64,000 bases of DNA from Chlorocebus sabaeus (GCF_047675955.1 NC_132910.1:112017143-112081142), one strand, 5' to 3'; shown: positions 11,690 to 25,376, counted from the first letter of the stretch. Program-made: numbers and translations. The notes: generated from the sequence alone by a model not told the origin.

Positions 11690-12960
11690 CTTTGATGGAG
11701 ATTCACACAACACGAATCCATGCAAAATTTTTAAAAGAGAAAAACCCATATGTTTGATATGACAAAAAGGACAGAACCAAGGTGATACAGTGGGTAAAGG
11801 ACAGATTTTCAACCAAGAGGGATGGAACAGATGCTTATGTACACAACTAAAAACAGAAACTCAATCCTTGACCCTTACTTTGCAGCATGTATAGCAATTA
11901 ACCCCAAATGGATCCTAGACCAAAATTAAAATCTTAAACTGTAAAATGTCTACAACAAAAGGATACAATTTTTGTGACCTTATATAAAGCAAGGATTTGG
12001 GGGATTGGGCACAAAAATATACAAATTATTAAGAGATCAGTCAACTTCAAAGCTTCAAGGAGCTCTTCAAAATGCACCACAAGACAATTAAAAGGCAAGT
12101 CACAGACAGGAAGAAAATATTCTTAACACATTGTATTGACAAGGACTGGAATCTGGAATATATAAATAACTATTACAACTCACGTCAAAAATAGTTCAGT
12201 TTTTGAAAGTGTAAAATATCTGAAGTGATAGTTCAAAAAAGACTATTCATGCAGCTAATATATACCTTAAAAGAGGTACAATATCATTATTTATCAAATA
12301 AATGCAAATTAAAATCATTAGGTGATATCACTACATATCCACTAGAGTAGGCACAATTAAAAAGACCAAAAATACTAAGTGATGGCAGGGATTCAGAGCA
12401 ACTGAGACTACAATACTTTGATAATTGTAATGTAAAATGACATTGTCAGTTTGAAAAGCATGTTGGAAGTTTCTCAGGAAATTTAAAATGTACTTATTTC
12501 ATTACCCAACAGGTCCATTCCCACATATTTGCCCAAGAAAAATGAAAACATATATTAACTCGAAGATCAACAGCTTTTATAGCGGTTAGCAAGAATGTAC
12601 CTGTCTATTAACTAATGAATGATCAAACAAATACTCCTGTAATGCAATACTACTTTGAGATACAAAGAAACCTATTACTGATACTTACAACAACATAGAC
12701 AGACTTGAAAATCATCATGCTGAATAAAAACAATCCAGACACAAAGGAATATATAGCTATGATTCATTTATATTAAACTCAAGAGAAGAAAAGCCAAGCA
12801 TAATAGTGGTAGCCTTAGGTGAGGTATGAAGGTCACTGAAGATGGGAGCAAGGGAAATTTCAGATGATAAATATTTTATATCTTAATTGTGATTGTATTT
12901 ACAAAAGTGTATATATTTGTTAAAACAATTTTATTTTGTCATTTAAATTATTTTCCACCA
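11690..12960 (+). mobile_element. Old L1, end of ORF2 plus 3'UTR
   Basis: Diverged sense ORF2 sequence runs from about 11690. Blocks near 11890-11960, 12080-12170 and 12290-12360 match the ORF2 3' region, and a 3'UTR follows to about 12960 (for example near 12780-12850). Many stops and indels indicate an L1M-age fossil. The 5' limit is not sharp. Confidence 0.72.
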
Positions 12961-13099
12961 CATTATTTTTTAAAATGAGTACTAAGTTTAAATATCAGAT
13001 TACACTCAATTTAAAGGAAAAAAGTAAATTGTAAAATAGATTTGAAAAGTGTCGAGAATGCAGACATATATACAAAAAGGAAAAATATATATATATAAA

Positions 13100-13460
13100 G
13101 ACAATGATAAGAACAATGGTGAAAACCTTCCAGGAAAAGAAATTGGAAAAAACAAATATGGGCTATTAAATCTCTGAAGCGTTAATGACTAAAAATCGAT
13201 GGAAGCTATAAACCCTTAGACACAAGAAGAACAGATTTCAAACAAGATATAAATCTAAAGTATACTCAAACATATTGAAAAAAATCTGTAGAATGTCAGA
13301 GACTAACAGAAGATCTTAAAAATATCACTGGAGAAAGAGAACCTTCCGGTAAAAAAATAAGGAAACAGTGAAAAACGTTATAGAAATTATTCCCAGCACC
13401 ATCTTAACAGCAACAATGAATATTTTGGCATTTTGTCTCCTTTATTATAATATAAATTCT
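13100..13460 (+). mobile_element. Possible old L1 5'-region fragment
   Basis: The run of phrases around 13120-13400 (a paired-exon-like order of CTTCCAGGAAAAG, a 'dissolved' ACACAAGAAGAACAG and AGAAGATCTTAAAAATATC) resembles the 5' region of old L1M or HAL1 elements. Divergence is high, so this is tentative. Confidence 0.4.
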
Positions 13461-14654
13461 AAACCTCAAAAAAGTACATTTCGGGCTTTAAAGTATTAAT
13501 AAAAATAGACGAACAGAGAGAAGAAAGCTAAATTTAAATAGAAGAAACATGTTCTTTTTCCAAATTGAATCAGTTCTGGCAAGATTGTACAGTATAGCTT
13601 TAAAAAAAACTTTACATCTCGGGTCAGAAAACATATGTACGAATAACTATGTTGATGGAAAATAAGTTGGTATACTTTGCCAAGTCAACTCCTCTGGCTC
13701 TATCGAAGAAAGCAGAGAGTTACAGAGTATTTAGAAAAATGGGGTTGTATATCTCTGGCACTACAAACCTAAGCTAATCCATGACAAAAATGAATACATT
13801 GCCTTTCCTCTCAAACTTGCTTCTCCCGTCAGTGAAACATTTTGCAAAACAACACAACTGTTCATTTAGTTAAGCAAGAATATTATGAAACTTCCTAATT
13901 TTTTCTGGCCACTCATCTACCTTTATTCAATCTATTAATTGCTGCTGTATCCACCTGTGTAATGGGTCTCGAACTCTTTTTTCTTTGTTTTTCCTCTCCA
14001 TTCCCGTTTACATTGCTTTATTTGACATTTTGGCCTATTTCAATTAGCAATATATTAATTTATAACTTAATTTTTACCATAATAAATCTTTACTGTACTT
14101 TCAAAATGAGTTTTCTGAATTAAAATATGACCATTTAACTAACCCACATAAAATATCCTATGGCTGTATACTATGTGCAAAATAGAATTAAAATCTGTAG
14201 TATATTTGATCATATTCACTTATGTTTAAATTGCTTTAATTACCAATATACTGAGGTTTGGTTTGTCCCATTTTGGAGCTTGTTCATTGTCCTTTAGAGC
14301 ATGAGATTTCCTTACTCTGATTTTTACTGGAGAGTGCATTTTTTATATTTGTCAGATTTACAATGAAATTTAAAACATATCAATAAAATTAAGAGTGTAG
14401 AAAGACATATAAGTCTTAAATATATGATCTAAAACATATATTTTAAATATAGATCTTAAATATATATATTACTTTTTCAAATCATGCAGAAATACTTGGC
14501 CATATGAACACATTTGTGTGGCCATTATCAGGGAAGGACCCTTTTAAGTGAAGTTCTCTTTTCAGCTTTCCCTTACCCATCTCTGCCTGGGATGGGTACT
14601 AAGACTTCTAAAAGTAGAGCCAGTCGAGTAAAATACTTAGCAGATGTGTTTCTG
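13461..14654. other. No feature seen
   Basis: AT-rich DNA. It contains a local (TA)/(TTAAATATA) simple region near 14410-14475. No gene or clear mobile element was recognised. Confidence 0.5.
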
Positions 14655-14872
14655 GAAGGACACTGCTGGTGTTCGAATGTGCCATTTATTAGCTGTGTGA
14701 CTTTCATTGAGTTACTGAAACTTTGTGTTTATAGTTCTTATACTTGTATCAATAACAGCACCAAATCCATAAGGTAGTTTGAAGGAAAAGTGAGCGAACA
14801 CATCTAAAACAATCAGAATGGTGCCTAGAAAATAGTTACTGCTCAATAAATGTTAATTATCATCACTATTAT
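14655..14872 (+). mobile_element. MIR SINE
   Basis: The MIR core lies at 14670-14725 (GCCATTTATTAGCTGTGTGA, then a GAGTTACTGAAACT block). The LINE-like 3' end is near 14820-14865 (GTGCCTAGAAAATAG, CTCAATAAATGTTAATTATC). It is a mammalian-wide fossil and so gives an old anchor for comparing species. Confidence 0.8.
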
Positions 14873-17800
14873 AACTTAAAATGTTATGCATAACAAATTC
14901 ATCAATCACTTGGTATGGGTAAGAAAAGTGCATTTTTCAAGACTTAAATGGACCCAAACATTTACATCCTACAAACCTGCTGCAGGGAAGTAGTAAGGAT
15001 ATGTTGCAGCAATGGAAGGAATAAATTAAGAAAAGAGAAGACTGAGGTCCCAAAAAGAGCGGTTCCATGGTAGAAATGCACCACAGAATGGCAGGTGATT
15101 GGCTAAGAATACAAAACCACAGTGGAGCAGAAAAATTGAAAGTGAAGAGAGGGAAGTTCTAGCCGATAAAGAAGACTCAATAGGACTTCATTAGCTGTAC
15201 AGTTTGTGAAAATAATTGGCTATTATAAAGCCATGTATTTCATGAAAAAAGAATCTAAATTATTATATTAAAACAGTATATAAGACTTATTTCTTAAATA
15301 TATTGCTATGTTTCACAGTGAAAACTTTTGCATAAATATAATAATGTAAACTCTTGATCGTGTTTTCTTATCATTAGACAAAAATTAAAGATATTGCTAT
15401 GTAGTGTTCAAAGGACAGAACGTAAATCATTAACCTGGAAAATATAGCATTACAATAAAGATTGCAGCTATCTAGAGGTGGAAGCAACTTAAGAGAGCAG
15501 TAATGTTTATAGTGCCTTCATAATAAGTCAAGTGATAATTAATGGAATAAATATATTTGCCAAACAATTTAAGAAAATTAATGCAGCAGATAGAGTAATT
15601 AAAACAGGGATATACACATGGTGGGAAGATGTTTGGTTGTAAGGTCAAATAAATGATCAAAGTTCTCATATATTGTAAATAGCTATTATCTGAAATTCAT
15701 AAATTAAAATATATGAGAAAGCGTATTAAGTATTGATGTAGTGGTAAGTGACAGAAGAATGACCTAAAAGAGTCAAGGGAGCTTGCCTGGGGAACAGTAG
15801 TAGGAATTGGTAGATGTTGATAGTGGGAGTAAATGGAGTGCTTTTCTTAACGCTATTTTATTTTTCTTCTTAGAAATGTAAATATATTGCATTAATAACA
15901 GTAAAGATAATATATTAAATGATAAATACATTTAATAACATACAAAAACATGTTTATCTATACTAGGAATCAAATAATTATGAAATTTAAAAAATTACAT
16001 GGGATTCTTATTTTCTTTCAAGTTAGACAAAAATTTTAAATTTTGGTATAAATAAGAGCCTACAAGTGATAAGATGGGCATACAATGCTAGTGAAACTGT
16101 AATTTAAAAAATTTTTATTTTATAGAAAATTAGCATTAAATGTTAAGTATTTTTAAATTCACTCTTTGTGGAAATCTGTTCTAAGTAAATCAGAAATTTA
16201 GATAAAATTAGACTAAATTAGAATGCAAATATTAATAATTGAAAATTACATATTGCACCTGCAATTTTAAAATGCCTGTCTTGATTTGAAAATGAGAATT
16301 ATATAAAATATTACACAATCAAGAAATTTAGATTATGCATTTAGAAAGTGAACTGCATTAATAAATTAGTTTAAAATAATAAAAACCAAATCAATGAACA
16401 ATTTGCCAAATTTTCAAAATTATCAACCCTTCTCTCTTCATAATATTTGTAATGAAAAAAATAAAATTATGTGATCACAGGCTAATTATATTTGTTTTGT
16501 GTAAAGGAAGTTATTTGGGTAGATGATGTGTTTCCAGCATGTGCTCAAGCCACAGGAAATTGTTATTAATCTAGTCATTGTAACTATGCAGTAGACTATA
16601 TAATCTCATAAGGAAAAATAATTGACTATTTTGTTCTCACAGCTAAATTCTCAGGATCCAGGAAGGCAACTCTCTTAGCAGGGGTTCATGAGCACTTGTT
16701 AAATAAATGTATTAATCAATGAAGAACTTAGAACCACTTCTTATTTTTGCTGTTGGGTTTAGCAGAGTATTTTCTGACCAGGGAAATAAAGATATGGTCA
16801 TGTGATGTACTGTACCACACCTGTGAGATCATAAGGGCCATCTATTGTATTCAAAATATTCTTTGTGTGGCTGGATTTCCTTGATTAAGTCACTATAGTT
16901 TTACAGGCTGAGGCAGCCATGAAAATGTTAGGATCCAAGAATTTACTGAAACCTGGGTTAAGTAGATTACATTTCCACAATCCCTGGGCTGGATGGGAAT
17001 ATGAACCAAATTTTACATACATCTACATGTAGCTGTAACTAGAATAGAAGTGTCATATTAGTCTTAGTTTAAAGGTCATAAACACTTTCCTAATCTTCAG
17101 AATAGCTTTCTAAGAAATTAACATCTTCATTTTATTTTCCAAGCCATTCAAATTCTGAACACATTTAACGTATTTATTCAGCATTTTTGGCATATTCTAC
17201 TGAGACATTAGCAATTTTATGAAACTGTTATGCTGAGATCAGAAAATTAGAGAAGTAGACTCAGTGGAAAATAGAACAAAGAAAATATAGAACCTGTTTA
17301 AGCAAGATTTATCTAGGAAGGCTTTGATTGTGAGATGAGACAGAAAAACAAGATGATTAATGCACCTTATGCTAATCAGTTTTATTTGTAGTCACATGTT
17401 GTATATTTACTAAATTCTCCATCTAAAATAAGTTAGAATATTAAAATAAATATCATGGATATATTTTGTTTACTTAGAATATTGAGTTTCATCATGGTAC
17501 ATATATATTTGAAAAGTCATAATGTCAGGACTTTATATTTATCAAAAGAATCTTTTCATAGCCCGTGGTTTTTTTCTTTTCTTTTTCCAAGAGTTAATAA
17601 AAAGCAAGAGAAAATTCACTGCAGCTGAGAAAAAGCAAACAGCTGGTGCATAAACATGATTATAGATTCATTAGATCATGAATATATATCCACACTTACC
17701 TTCCATTCTAAGGTGAGAAAACTTTTAGTTATTGTCAAGGCCATAGTGTTGCAATAGCTCATTGGACTTGAGACTGCTTAAAATATTATAAGTAAGACAT

Positions 17801-18659
17801 CTAAGGCAATCTTATGGGGAAAAGGGAGACAAACGTAGCTGAAGCCAAGAAGAAAATAGAGCTACCCATATGGCTCTGTGAAATCACTGCCAATAAAATA
17901 TATTCTCAGCAAATATAATTGCCTTTATTATAGGGATTGACTATAATTCTAAGTACTATGAAAACAACTCTCCTTTGTCTAGAAGTAGTCTAAGAAAACA
18001 CTACTCTTCCCCTGGTCCAATATTAAGCCCACACCCATAGATCTTATGTATCATATGTACTAATAAGATCTGAAGAAAAAGAAGCATGTTTGAGTGAACT
18101 GATGACAAAAATGACTAAATATGTACTTAAAGGCCTATAATCTTTGAAAAATGGGAGGAGAAATAATTTCACACATTTTGCATATAAATTCTGTATGCTA
18201 CAAGAAAAACATTCTGTTAAATCAGTAACTAAATTGGTTATACAGTGCACCCAGAGATTAATAGAAGACATTTTTTAAAATGAAAACTTGAATTAGTGGC
18301 AGTTGCAAGCAACAGCTGAGATTACCTTTAAGAAATTTATAAAGCAAATTTCTTCAGAAATTATTTCTTCTTACTTTTCAGTGTTTAAGAATCAAAATCA
18401 TAAAAGAGGTTCCGTATTTGCATTTTAACATTTGCATAATGCAAATACCTAACAATTTCATGGATTCTAGAAAAAATATTATTTTCAAAATACCATGTAA
18501 TATTTTTGAATGAAACTGGCTCTGCCTATAAGTTTAACTGATGAACCTGGTTTCAATTCACGCAAATCTGAAACTGTTGCATCTTTTCTTAATTATTTGT
18601 TCTGCTCTCATTACACATTTTCATTTTATTCTTTAAAATATACAAAATAGAAGAATTCA
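14873..18659. other. Long stretch with no confident feature
   Basis: About 3.8 kb of AT-rich DNA. I found no gene, RNA or clear repeat. A short GAGCACTTGTTAAATAAATG near 16690 could be the last piece of a MIR or L2 but is too little to call. Confidence 0.45.
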
Positions 18660-19021
18660 TATATTAGCTTGCTTTCACACTCTTTTAAAGAACTTCCTGG
18701 AACTGGATAATTTATTAAAAAAAAAAAAATGGAGTTTCATTGACTCACAGTTCTGCATGGCTGGGGTGGCCTCAGGAAACTTACAATCATGGTTGAAGGT
18801 GAAGGGGAAGCAAGGCACATCTTACGTGGTGGCAGGAGATAGAGAAGAAGAAATGCCACCCAATTTTAAACCATTACATCTAATGAGAATTCACTATTTT
18901 GAGAACAGCAAGGGGGAGGTCTGCCCCCATGCTTGAATCACCTCCAGCCAGGTCCCTCCCCCAACATGGGATTACAATTTGAGATGACATTTGGGTGGGT
19001 ACACAAATCCAAACCATATTA
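18660..19021 (-). mobile_element. MaLR (THE1/MST-type) 3' LTR
   Basis: This is the left LTR of a complete provirus on the minus strand. It shows the MaLR LTR text in antisense (GACTCACAGTTCTGCATGGC, GAGATGACATTTGGGTGGG). It is preceded on the plus strand by ATTCA (18655-18659), one half of the 5-bp target duplication. The polypurine tract lies just right of it at 19022-19035 (minus-strand AGGGGTGGAA). A 13-base A run near 18717-18729 is an internal expansion. Confidence 0.93.
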
Positions 19022-20638
19022 TTCCACCCCTAATGCCTCCCAAATCTTATGTCCTTCTCACGTTTCAAAACCAATTATGCCTTCCCAATAGTCCCCTAAA
19101 GTCTTAACTCATCCCACCATTAACTGAAAAGTCCATTTCCACAGTCTCATGTGAAACAAGGCAAGTTCTTTCTGCCTCTGAGTCTATAAAGTCAGAAAGT
19201 AGTTAGTTACTTACAAGATACAATGGGGGGGTGAGGCATGCTCCCATTCCAAAAGGGATAAATTGTCCAAAAGAAAGAGACTACAAGACCCATGCAAGTC
19301 TGAAACAGCAAGGCAGTCACTAAATCTAAAAGCTCCAGATTAATATCCCTTGATTCCGTGTCTCACATTGAGGGCATGCTGATGCAAGGGGTAGGCTCCC
19401 AAGGCCTTGGACAGCTTTTTTCCTGTGACTCTGCAGGGTACAGCCCCCACGGCTGCTTTCATGGACTGCTGTTGAGTGCCTGTGCTTTTTCCAGGTGCAC
19501 AATGCAAGCTGTCAGTAGATCTACCATTCTGGGGTCTGGAATATGGTGGCTATCTTCTCACAGGTGCACTGTGCAGTTCCCCCGTGGGAACTCCGTGTGG
19601 GGGGCTCCAACCCCATATATTTCTTCTGTAATTCCCTAGTAGACATTGTTTCTGAGGGCTCTGCCCCTGCAGCAGATTTCTGCCTAGACATCCAGGCATT
19701 TCTATACATCCTCTGAAATCTAGGAATAGTTGAGGTTTGGGAGTCAACGCTCAACTCTTGTCTTTTGCACAGAAAACCCATGAGCCCAACACCACATTGA
19801 AGCTGCCAAGGTTTGGAGCTTGAACCCTTTGAAGAAATGGCCTAAGCTGTACATTGTCCCATTGTAGCCACAGCTGGAGCTGGAGTGGCTGGGACATAGG
19901 GTGTCATGTCCTGAGACAGCAAAGAAGAGTAGGGCCCATAAAACCATTGTTTTTTCTCCTGTGCCTCCAGGCCTGTGATGGGAGGGGCTTCCATAAAGAA
20001 CCCTGAAATGACCTGAAGACATATTCCCTATTGTCTTGGTGATTAACGTTCAGCTCCTCATTACTTATGCAAATTTCTGCAGCCTTCAATTCCTCCTCAG
20101 ATTTTTTTTTTTTTCCTATCACATGGCCAGGCTGCAAATTTTCCAAACTTTTATGCTCTGTTTCTCTTTCAAATATAAGTTCCAGTTTGAGACCATCCAT
20201 TAGTGAAGGCATGTAACTGTGTGCTTTTAGAAACAGCTATGACACATCCTGAACACTTTACTGGTTAGAAATTTCTTTTGCCAGATACCCTAAATCATCC
20301 CTCTCAAGTTCTAAATTTCACAGATTTCTCAGGCAGGGGCAAAATGCCACCAGTATCATGAATAAAATATAGCAAGGGTGACCTTGACTCCAGTTCCCAA
20401 TAAGTTCCTAATCTCCATCTGAGACCACCTCAGCCTGGACTTTAGTGTCCATATCACTATAAGCATTTTGGTCAAAATCATTCAAGTCCCTAGGAAATTC
20501 CAGACTTTCCCACATCATCTTCTCTTCTTCTGAGCCCTCCAAACTGCTCCCACTTCTGCCCATTACCCAGTCCCAAAGTTGTTTACACATTTTAAGGTAT
20601 CTTTAGAGCAGTGCCAAACTCTCCTGGTACAAATTTTC
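19022..20638 (-). mobile_element. MaLR internal region (non-coding)
   Basis: About 1.6 kb between the two LTRs, typical in length for THE1/MST internal sequence, which has lost the usual retroviral genes. At its 5' end on the minus strand, next to the LTR, is a primer-site-like TTTGTACCAGGAGAG (plus 20621-20635). Short open frames on the minus strand (up to about 100 codons near 19520-20210) are unlikely to be functional. It was mobilised in trans by related ERVL-type machinery; that is family knowledge, not seen here. Confidence 0.9.
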
Positions 20639-21008
20639 TGTGTTGGTCTATTTTCACACTGCTATAAAGAACTACCTGAAACTGGGTAATTTATATTTAG
20701 AAAAATAGGATTAATTGATTCACAATTCTGCATGGGTGAGGAGGCTTCCAGTAACTTACAGTCATAGCAGAAGGCAAAGGGGAAGCAAGGCACATCTTAC
20801 ATGGTGGCAGGATATATAGAGAGAAGGGGGAACTGCTACACACTTTTAAAACATCAGATCTTGTGAGAACTCACTCATTAGGATGAGAACAGCAAGGAGG
20901 AAGTCTACCCCCAGGATTCAATAACCCCCCACCATGCCCCTCTTCCCACCCATGGGGATTGTAATTTGAGATGAGATTTGGGTAGGGACACAGAACCAAA
21001 CCATAGCA
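20639..21008 (-). mobile_element. MaLR (THE1/MST-type) 5' LTR
   Basis: The right LTR of the same provirus reads in antisense from TGTGTTGGTCTATTTTCACA to AACCAAACCATAGCA, that is TG...CA. It is followed by ATTCA (21009-21013), matching the left flank exactly. By eye it differs from the 3' LTR at many sites, so the insertion is old. Confidence 0.93.
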
Positions 21009-21013
21009 ATTCA

Positions 21014-22150
21014 CCACAATCCTTATTTAGTTATATTCTAGCACTAACTCACAGAGGTCTCACCTTAAAATCCTTAAGAGAAAGGCAATTCAGCTTTCTT
21101 CTTATTTTAAACGTTTGGCTCCATCTGAATATTTTGTTTCTAGAACGCCAATATCTAAGGTATTCATCTGAATATCTTGTTTCTAGAGTACCTTAAGAAA
21201 ATAATCAGATGAAACCAACAGTACCCAAAAACTCTAAGAAAGTAAAGAAATTGTTCCAAATGAGGAAAATCACTTCAGATAATCTGAACTCAAATAGATT
21301 TTGTGTTGACCTATATATACAGGATATTTCAAAATTTGCTATCTTAATCTTTAGTGGACACTTTGACATTTCTGTTTTGTTGACCCCAAATATTTAAATT
21401 GAGTCATATGAAAACAAGTGTTTTATCAAAATAATGCAAACATTTTTAATATTTGGGAAACAATTTGTGCAACAAAATTCATTAAGTGAAAATAATTACC
21501 TTTTTCCTTAAGAGCATAACAGCACTTTTTAAATATAATTTTACTCATTTTTTTTTTTTTTTTTTTTTTTTTTTTGCCATGTTAACTTTTAAGCACGTAT
21601 TCAATAAGAAGTTAGGGTCAATGCCAATTTTAATGAATTATGGGCTGTACCATTGTAAATAATATTTTTGTTCAAGTTTTCCAAATAAGTCTATTATTTC
21701 TGGGTCACATTTTCATGATTTGTTTTATTTGAAGTGTTCATTCTTCTGTTAATTCATTCTTAAAGTGTTAATTCTGCTGTTAAAGCAATTACTAATTTTA
21801 GAATATGTACTTTTAGACATCTTTAATTTGATTTTCTATTGCATTTTTATCCAATTGTGGATTTTTCTTTTTCTTAATCAATTTTTGTGGTTTTCAGATT
21901 TAAAAATTATAATAATGGGGATATAAATAATTTCTTATTTATACCAAATTATATTGAATGAAGCTTTAAAAATGTCTTTTTTATTTCTTTCTAAAATTTC
22001 TTATAGTTAAGAATTGAAAATAATTGTTATGTAGTATGTAATTCATAAAAAAATCACTCCATATTGTTTTATTTTCTAAATTAGTGTGTGAGTTACACAT
22101 TTCTTAAGTGCATTTCTTATCAATTTATGATAACATCTATGCCTTACAAG
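21014..22150. other. No gene; poly(T) run inside
   Basis: AT-rich DNA with the 43-bp duplication at its start and a run of 28 T at 21548-21575. The run may be the A tail of an unrecognised minus-strand insertion or a plain homopolymer. No element body could be named on either side. Confidence 0.5.
21122..21187. repeat. Local 43-bp duplication
   Basis: A 23-base segment beginning CATCTGAATAT and ending TTTCTAGA occurs at 21122-21144 and again at 21165-21187 with one mismatch. The spacing of 43 bases suggests a small tandem duplication. Confidence 0.8.
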
Positions 22151-22158
22151 TGATTAGA

Positions 22159-22461
22159 GGCCAGGCGCGGTGGCTCACGCTTGTAATCTCACCACTTTGG
22201 GAGGCCGAAGGGAGCAGATCATGAGGTTAGGAGATTGAGACCATCCTGGCCAACATGGCGAAACTTAGTCTCTACTGAAAATACAAAACTTAGCTGGGTA
22301 TGGTGCCGCACGCCTGTAGTCCCAGCTACTCAGGAGGTTAAGGCAGAAGAATCGCTTGAACCTGGGAGGCGGAGGTTGCAGTGAGCCAAGATTGCACGAC
22401 TGCATTTCAGCTGGTGACAGAGCGAGACTCCGTCTCAAAAAAAAAAAAAAAAGAAAAAAAA
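22159..22461 (+). mobile_element. Alu SINE, full length
   Basis: Plus-strand Alu beginning GGCCAGGCGCGGTGGCTCAC and ending in an A tail broken by G. A short target duplication GATTAGA flanks it (22152-22158 and 22462-22468). AluS-like. Confidence 0.95.
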
Positions 22462-22469
22462 GATTAGAA

Positions 22470-22960
22470 AGGTTACAATAATTTCAGAGAACTGAGGCAT
22501 TCTAATTTTAAAGCAGATATTGTAGGTCAAAAATAAGCATTAAAAATGGAACAATTAGAACAATTTGATAGACTTTTAGAATTCCAAGTTATATGTAATT
22601 CTGTTCTTGGCTATCTAAAAACAGAATTATCAGTAAAATCGGTCATCTTAGAAATACTGTTTATGAAAAAAAAAAACAGTTCTCTAATTCTAGGTGAGCA
22701 TTATCTTTATGTCACAGTATCCAAAGATTGCTGCAGTTTTCTACATTTAGGATATGCAAAACCAACTAAGTATTGAATATATAAATCAACTCACCAGCTA
22801 CTCATTCATTGAATACTAGACTATCTACAAACTTTGTTCTTGATACATTTTCATTTTGTTTTCTCCTTGGATTTAAATCTTGTTTTTTTTCTTTGCTGTA
22901 TCATTTTTGTAGCAATATAATTCAGGATATCTCTTTTGTTACTGATATAAAAATGCTATG
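22470..22960. other. No feature seen
   Basis: AT-rich DNA. No gene or recognisable repeat. Confidence 0.45.
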
Positions 22961-22969
22961 GATGACTTA

Positions 22970-24068
22970 AAAGAGATGACACCCCAGGAGTAACAAGCAA
23001 ACTCAGCACCCAGATCTTTGTTTACAATAACATTCTTCAATGAAAGGTACTAGGTCTCCTTGGAGAAATGGCTGATTTTTGAACTAGAGCTGGAAACATT
23101 CAAAATGAGCCTAGGGAATCTGGTAGTGCCAGAGAGTAAGAAAATGCTCAAAAAAATAATAATAATAAAAAGTAAAATGCATTGATTGGAGTGTGTTCAA
23201 AAGCGGCACAGGAGACAACCGAAGAGCTTCCAATAGTAAATGCTGTAACAATTTGATGAAAAAATAAAGTAGTCGAATAGGATTATAACCCAGATTATAA
23301 AATACATATCTATGAATTCATACTAATGCAAACAAATGACTGAAAAAGAAATAAATGAGGGAGAAAAGGCAAATCTCTTATGAAAGAATTCCAAATAGTT
23401 TATGTAGATAATTGCCCTCAAGAAGGTAAAGCATAATTCTCCACTCCTTAACTGCACACTGTACATACCGATTTTCTTCTGAAGAGTAAATATGGAAATG
23501 GTGAGGGTGGAAGAACACATAACTTTACAGTGAGAAAACTTAAGAAACACTATTTCAGCCAGGTAATCAAGCTCAATGTCAACAATTAAATAATGTTGGT
23601 AAAGTGCACCCTGGATATTTAACGAAAATGACATTAACCTCTGCTAGCTTCGTCACAAAACCCCTAATCTCAGTATAATCATGAGAAAAGCATCCGAGAA
23701 ACTCCAATGAAGGGCACTCCTACAAAATATCTGACCAGTTAAGATCAACTGTTAAGATCAAAAATTACTAAGAAAGTTTGAGAAGCTGTCACAGCCAAGA
23801 GGAAGTCAAGAAGCCAGGACAACTGAAAGCAGTGTATCCTAGATGCAACTGTTGAACAATAAAATAACATTAAATAAGAGCTGAGGATACATGAATAAAC
23901 TGTGGACTTTAATTAGTGACAATGTATCATTGGTTAAATAATTATAATAAATGTACTACATTAGTATACGAAGTTAATAATAGGGAAAACTTTGTAAAGG
24001 TATTTGAGAACTGACTATTTTCTTCTCAATTTTTTCTGTATGTCTGAAACGGTTCTAAAAACTAAAGT
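22970..24068 (+). mobile_element. Old L1 3'UTR (L1ME/L1MD type)
   Basis: The part from about 23690 to 24068 matches the 3' end of old L1 elements: TCCTACAAAATATCTGACCA, GAAGCTGTCACAGCCAAGAG, a GTGGACTTTAATTAGTGACA block, GTACTACATTAGTATACG, and GAAACGGTTCTAAAA at the end. The upstream part (22970-23690) is probably the same 3'UTR but is less certain. No coding frame survives. Confidence 0.72.
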
Positions 24069-24507
24069 ATATTGCAAATACTATGGCTTACTACTGTTAA
24101 ACATTTTCCCTATGGTACATATTCTGTAGCCACAACAGAATTCAAGTATTCAACACACAACTAGACTCATGGCCTAATGCTCCATTCACTGAGTAAGATT
24201 AGCGGAAGTCATTTTCCAGCTATATCAAGCAATAAGAGCTTTAACAGTGAAACACTCAGGTACTCTGGATGTCTATTCTCATTTTGTGAAGAGTGCTTAC
24301 ACAGTACTTGTCCATGAGCCATTTAGTTTGCAGAGAGCAAGCCCTGAAAGTTCCATAGGATAACTTATTCAAGTCTTACTTTAAAATTCCACTTATTTGA
24401 GATTTCTTTCATCCTACTTATGAGCAGGATGCAGAAGACTATGACCAGTTGTGACTCCTGCTGAAAACAGAAAAATCATTGAGAGAGGAAATCATATTTT
24501 TCACATA
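24069..24507. other. No feature seen
   Basis: Moderately complex DNA without a recognised gene or repeat. Confidence 0.45.
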
Positions 24508-25376
24508 CTTTTTTTTAATTAATAGATTTTATTTCTTAGAGCAGTGTTAGATTTATAGAATAATTAGACAGACCTAGTGTTTCTATATACTCTTTTTCTG
24601 CCTGCCCAATTTCTCCCATTATTAACAACTTTTGTTAATGTTGGCCTTTTTTCAATTCATGAAGAAATATTGATACATTATTATGAAAGTTCATAGTTGC
24701 CATTAGGGTTCACTTTTTCTGTTGTGTGGGTTTTGCCAAATGCATAGTGCCATGTATCCATCATTACAGAATTATATGGAATAGTTTCACAGCCCTAAAA
24801 ATTCTCTGTGCTTCACCTATTCTTCTCTTAACCATTCCCCTAGCCCTACTCCAGACACTGAAAACCATTGATGTTGTTGCTATCACTATAGTCTGTTTGT
24901 CTGGCTTTTTCAGTATATCATGTAGTTGCAATTATACAGTATATAGACGTTTTAGACTGTTTTTCACTTAGCATTTATGCATTTGAAGTTTAACCATGGC
25001 TTTCATTGGCTTGAGATTTCATTCCTTTTTATTGCTGGATAATATTTTATTATGTGGATATATCACAGTTCAATTATTCATTCACCTGTTGACCAATATC
25101 TTGGTGGTTTTCAAGTTTTGGCAATGATGAATAAAGCTCCCAAATATCTGTGAGCAAGTATATGTGTGGAAATAAGTTTTCAGATCCTTTGGGTAAATAT
25201 CAAGAAGCATCATTGCTGATTTTTATGGAATGTGTTAAGTTTTTATAAGAAATCACCAAACTATCTTCCAAAGTGGCTGTATTTTTTTGCATCCCCACCA
25301 GCAATGAATAAGAGTTCCTGTTGCTCTACAATTTCACCAGCCTTTGATGTTGTCAGTGTTCTGAATTTTAACCATT

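Noticed and set aside
21548..21575. Run of 28 T as the tail of a minus-strand retrotransposon
   Set aside because: No element body or target duplication could be recognised on the right side, so only the homopolymer is reported.
22546..22776. A 76-codon plus-strand frame in non-repeat DNA
   Set aside because: AT-rich codon pattern, an AAAAAAAAAA stretch inside, no domain and no splice or promoter context that can be supported.
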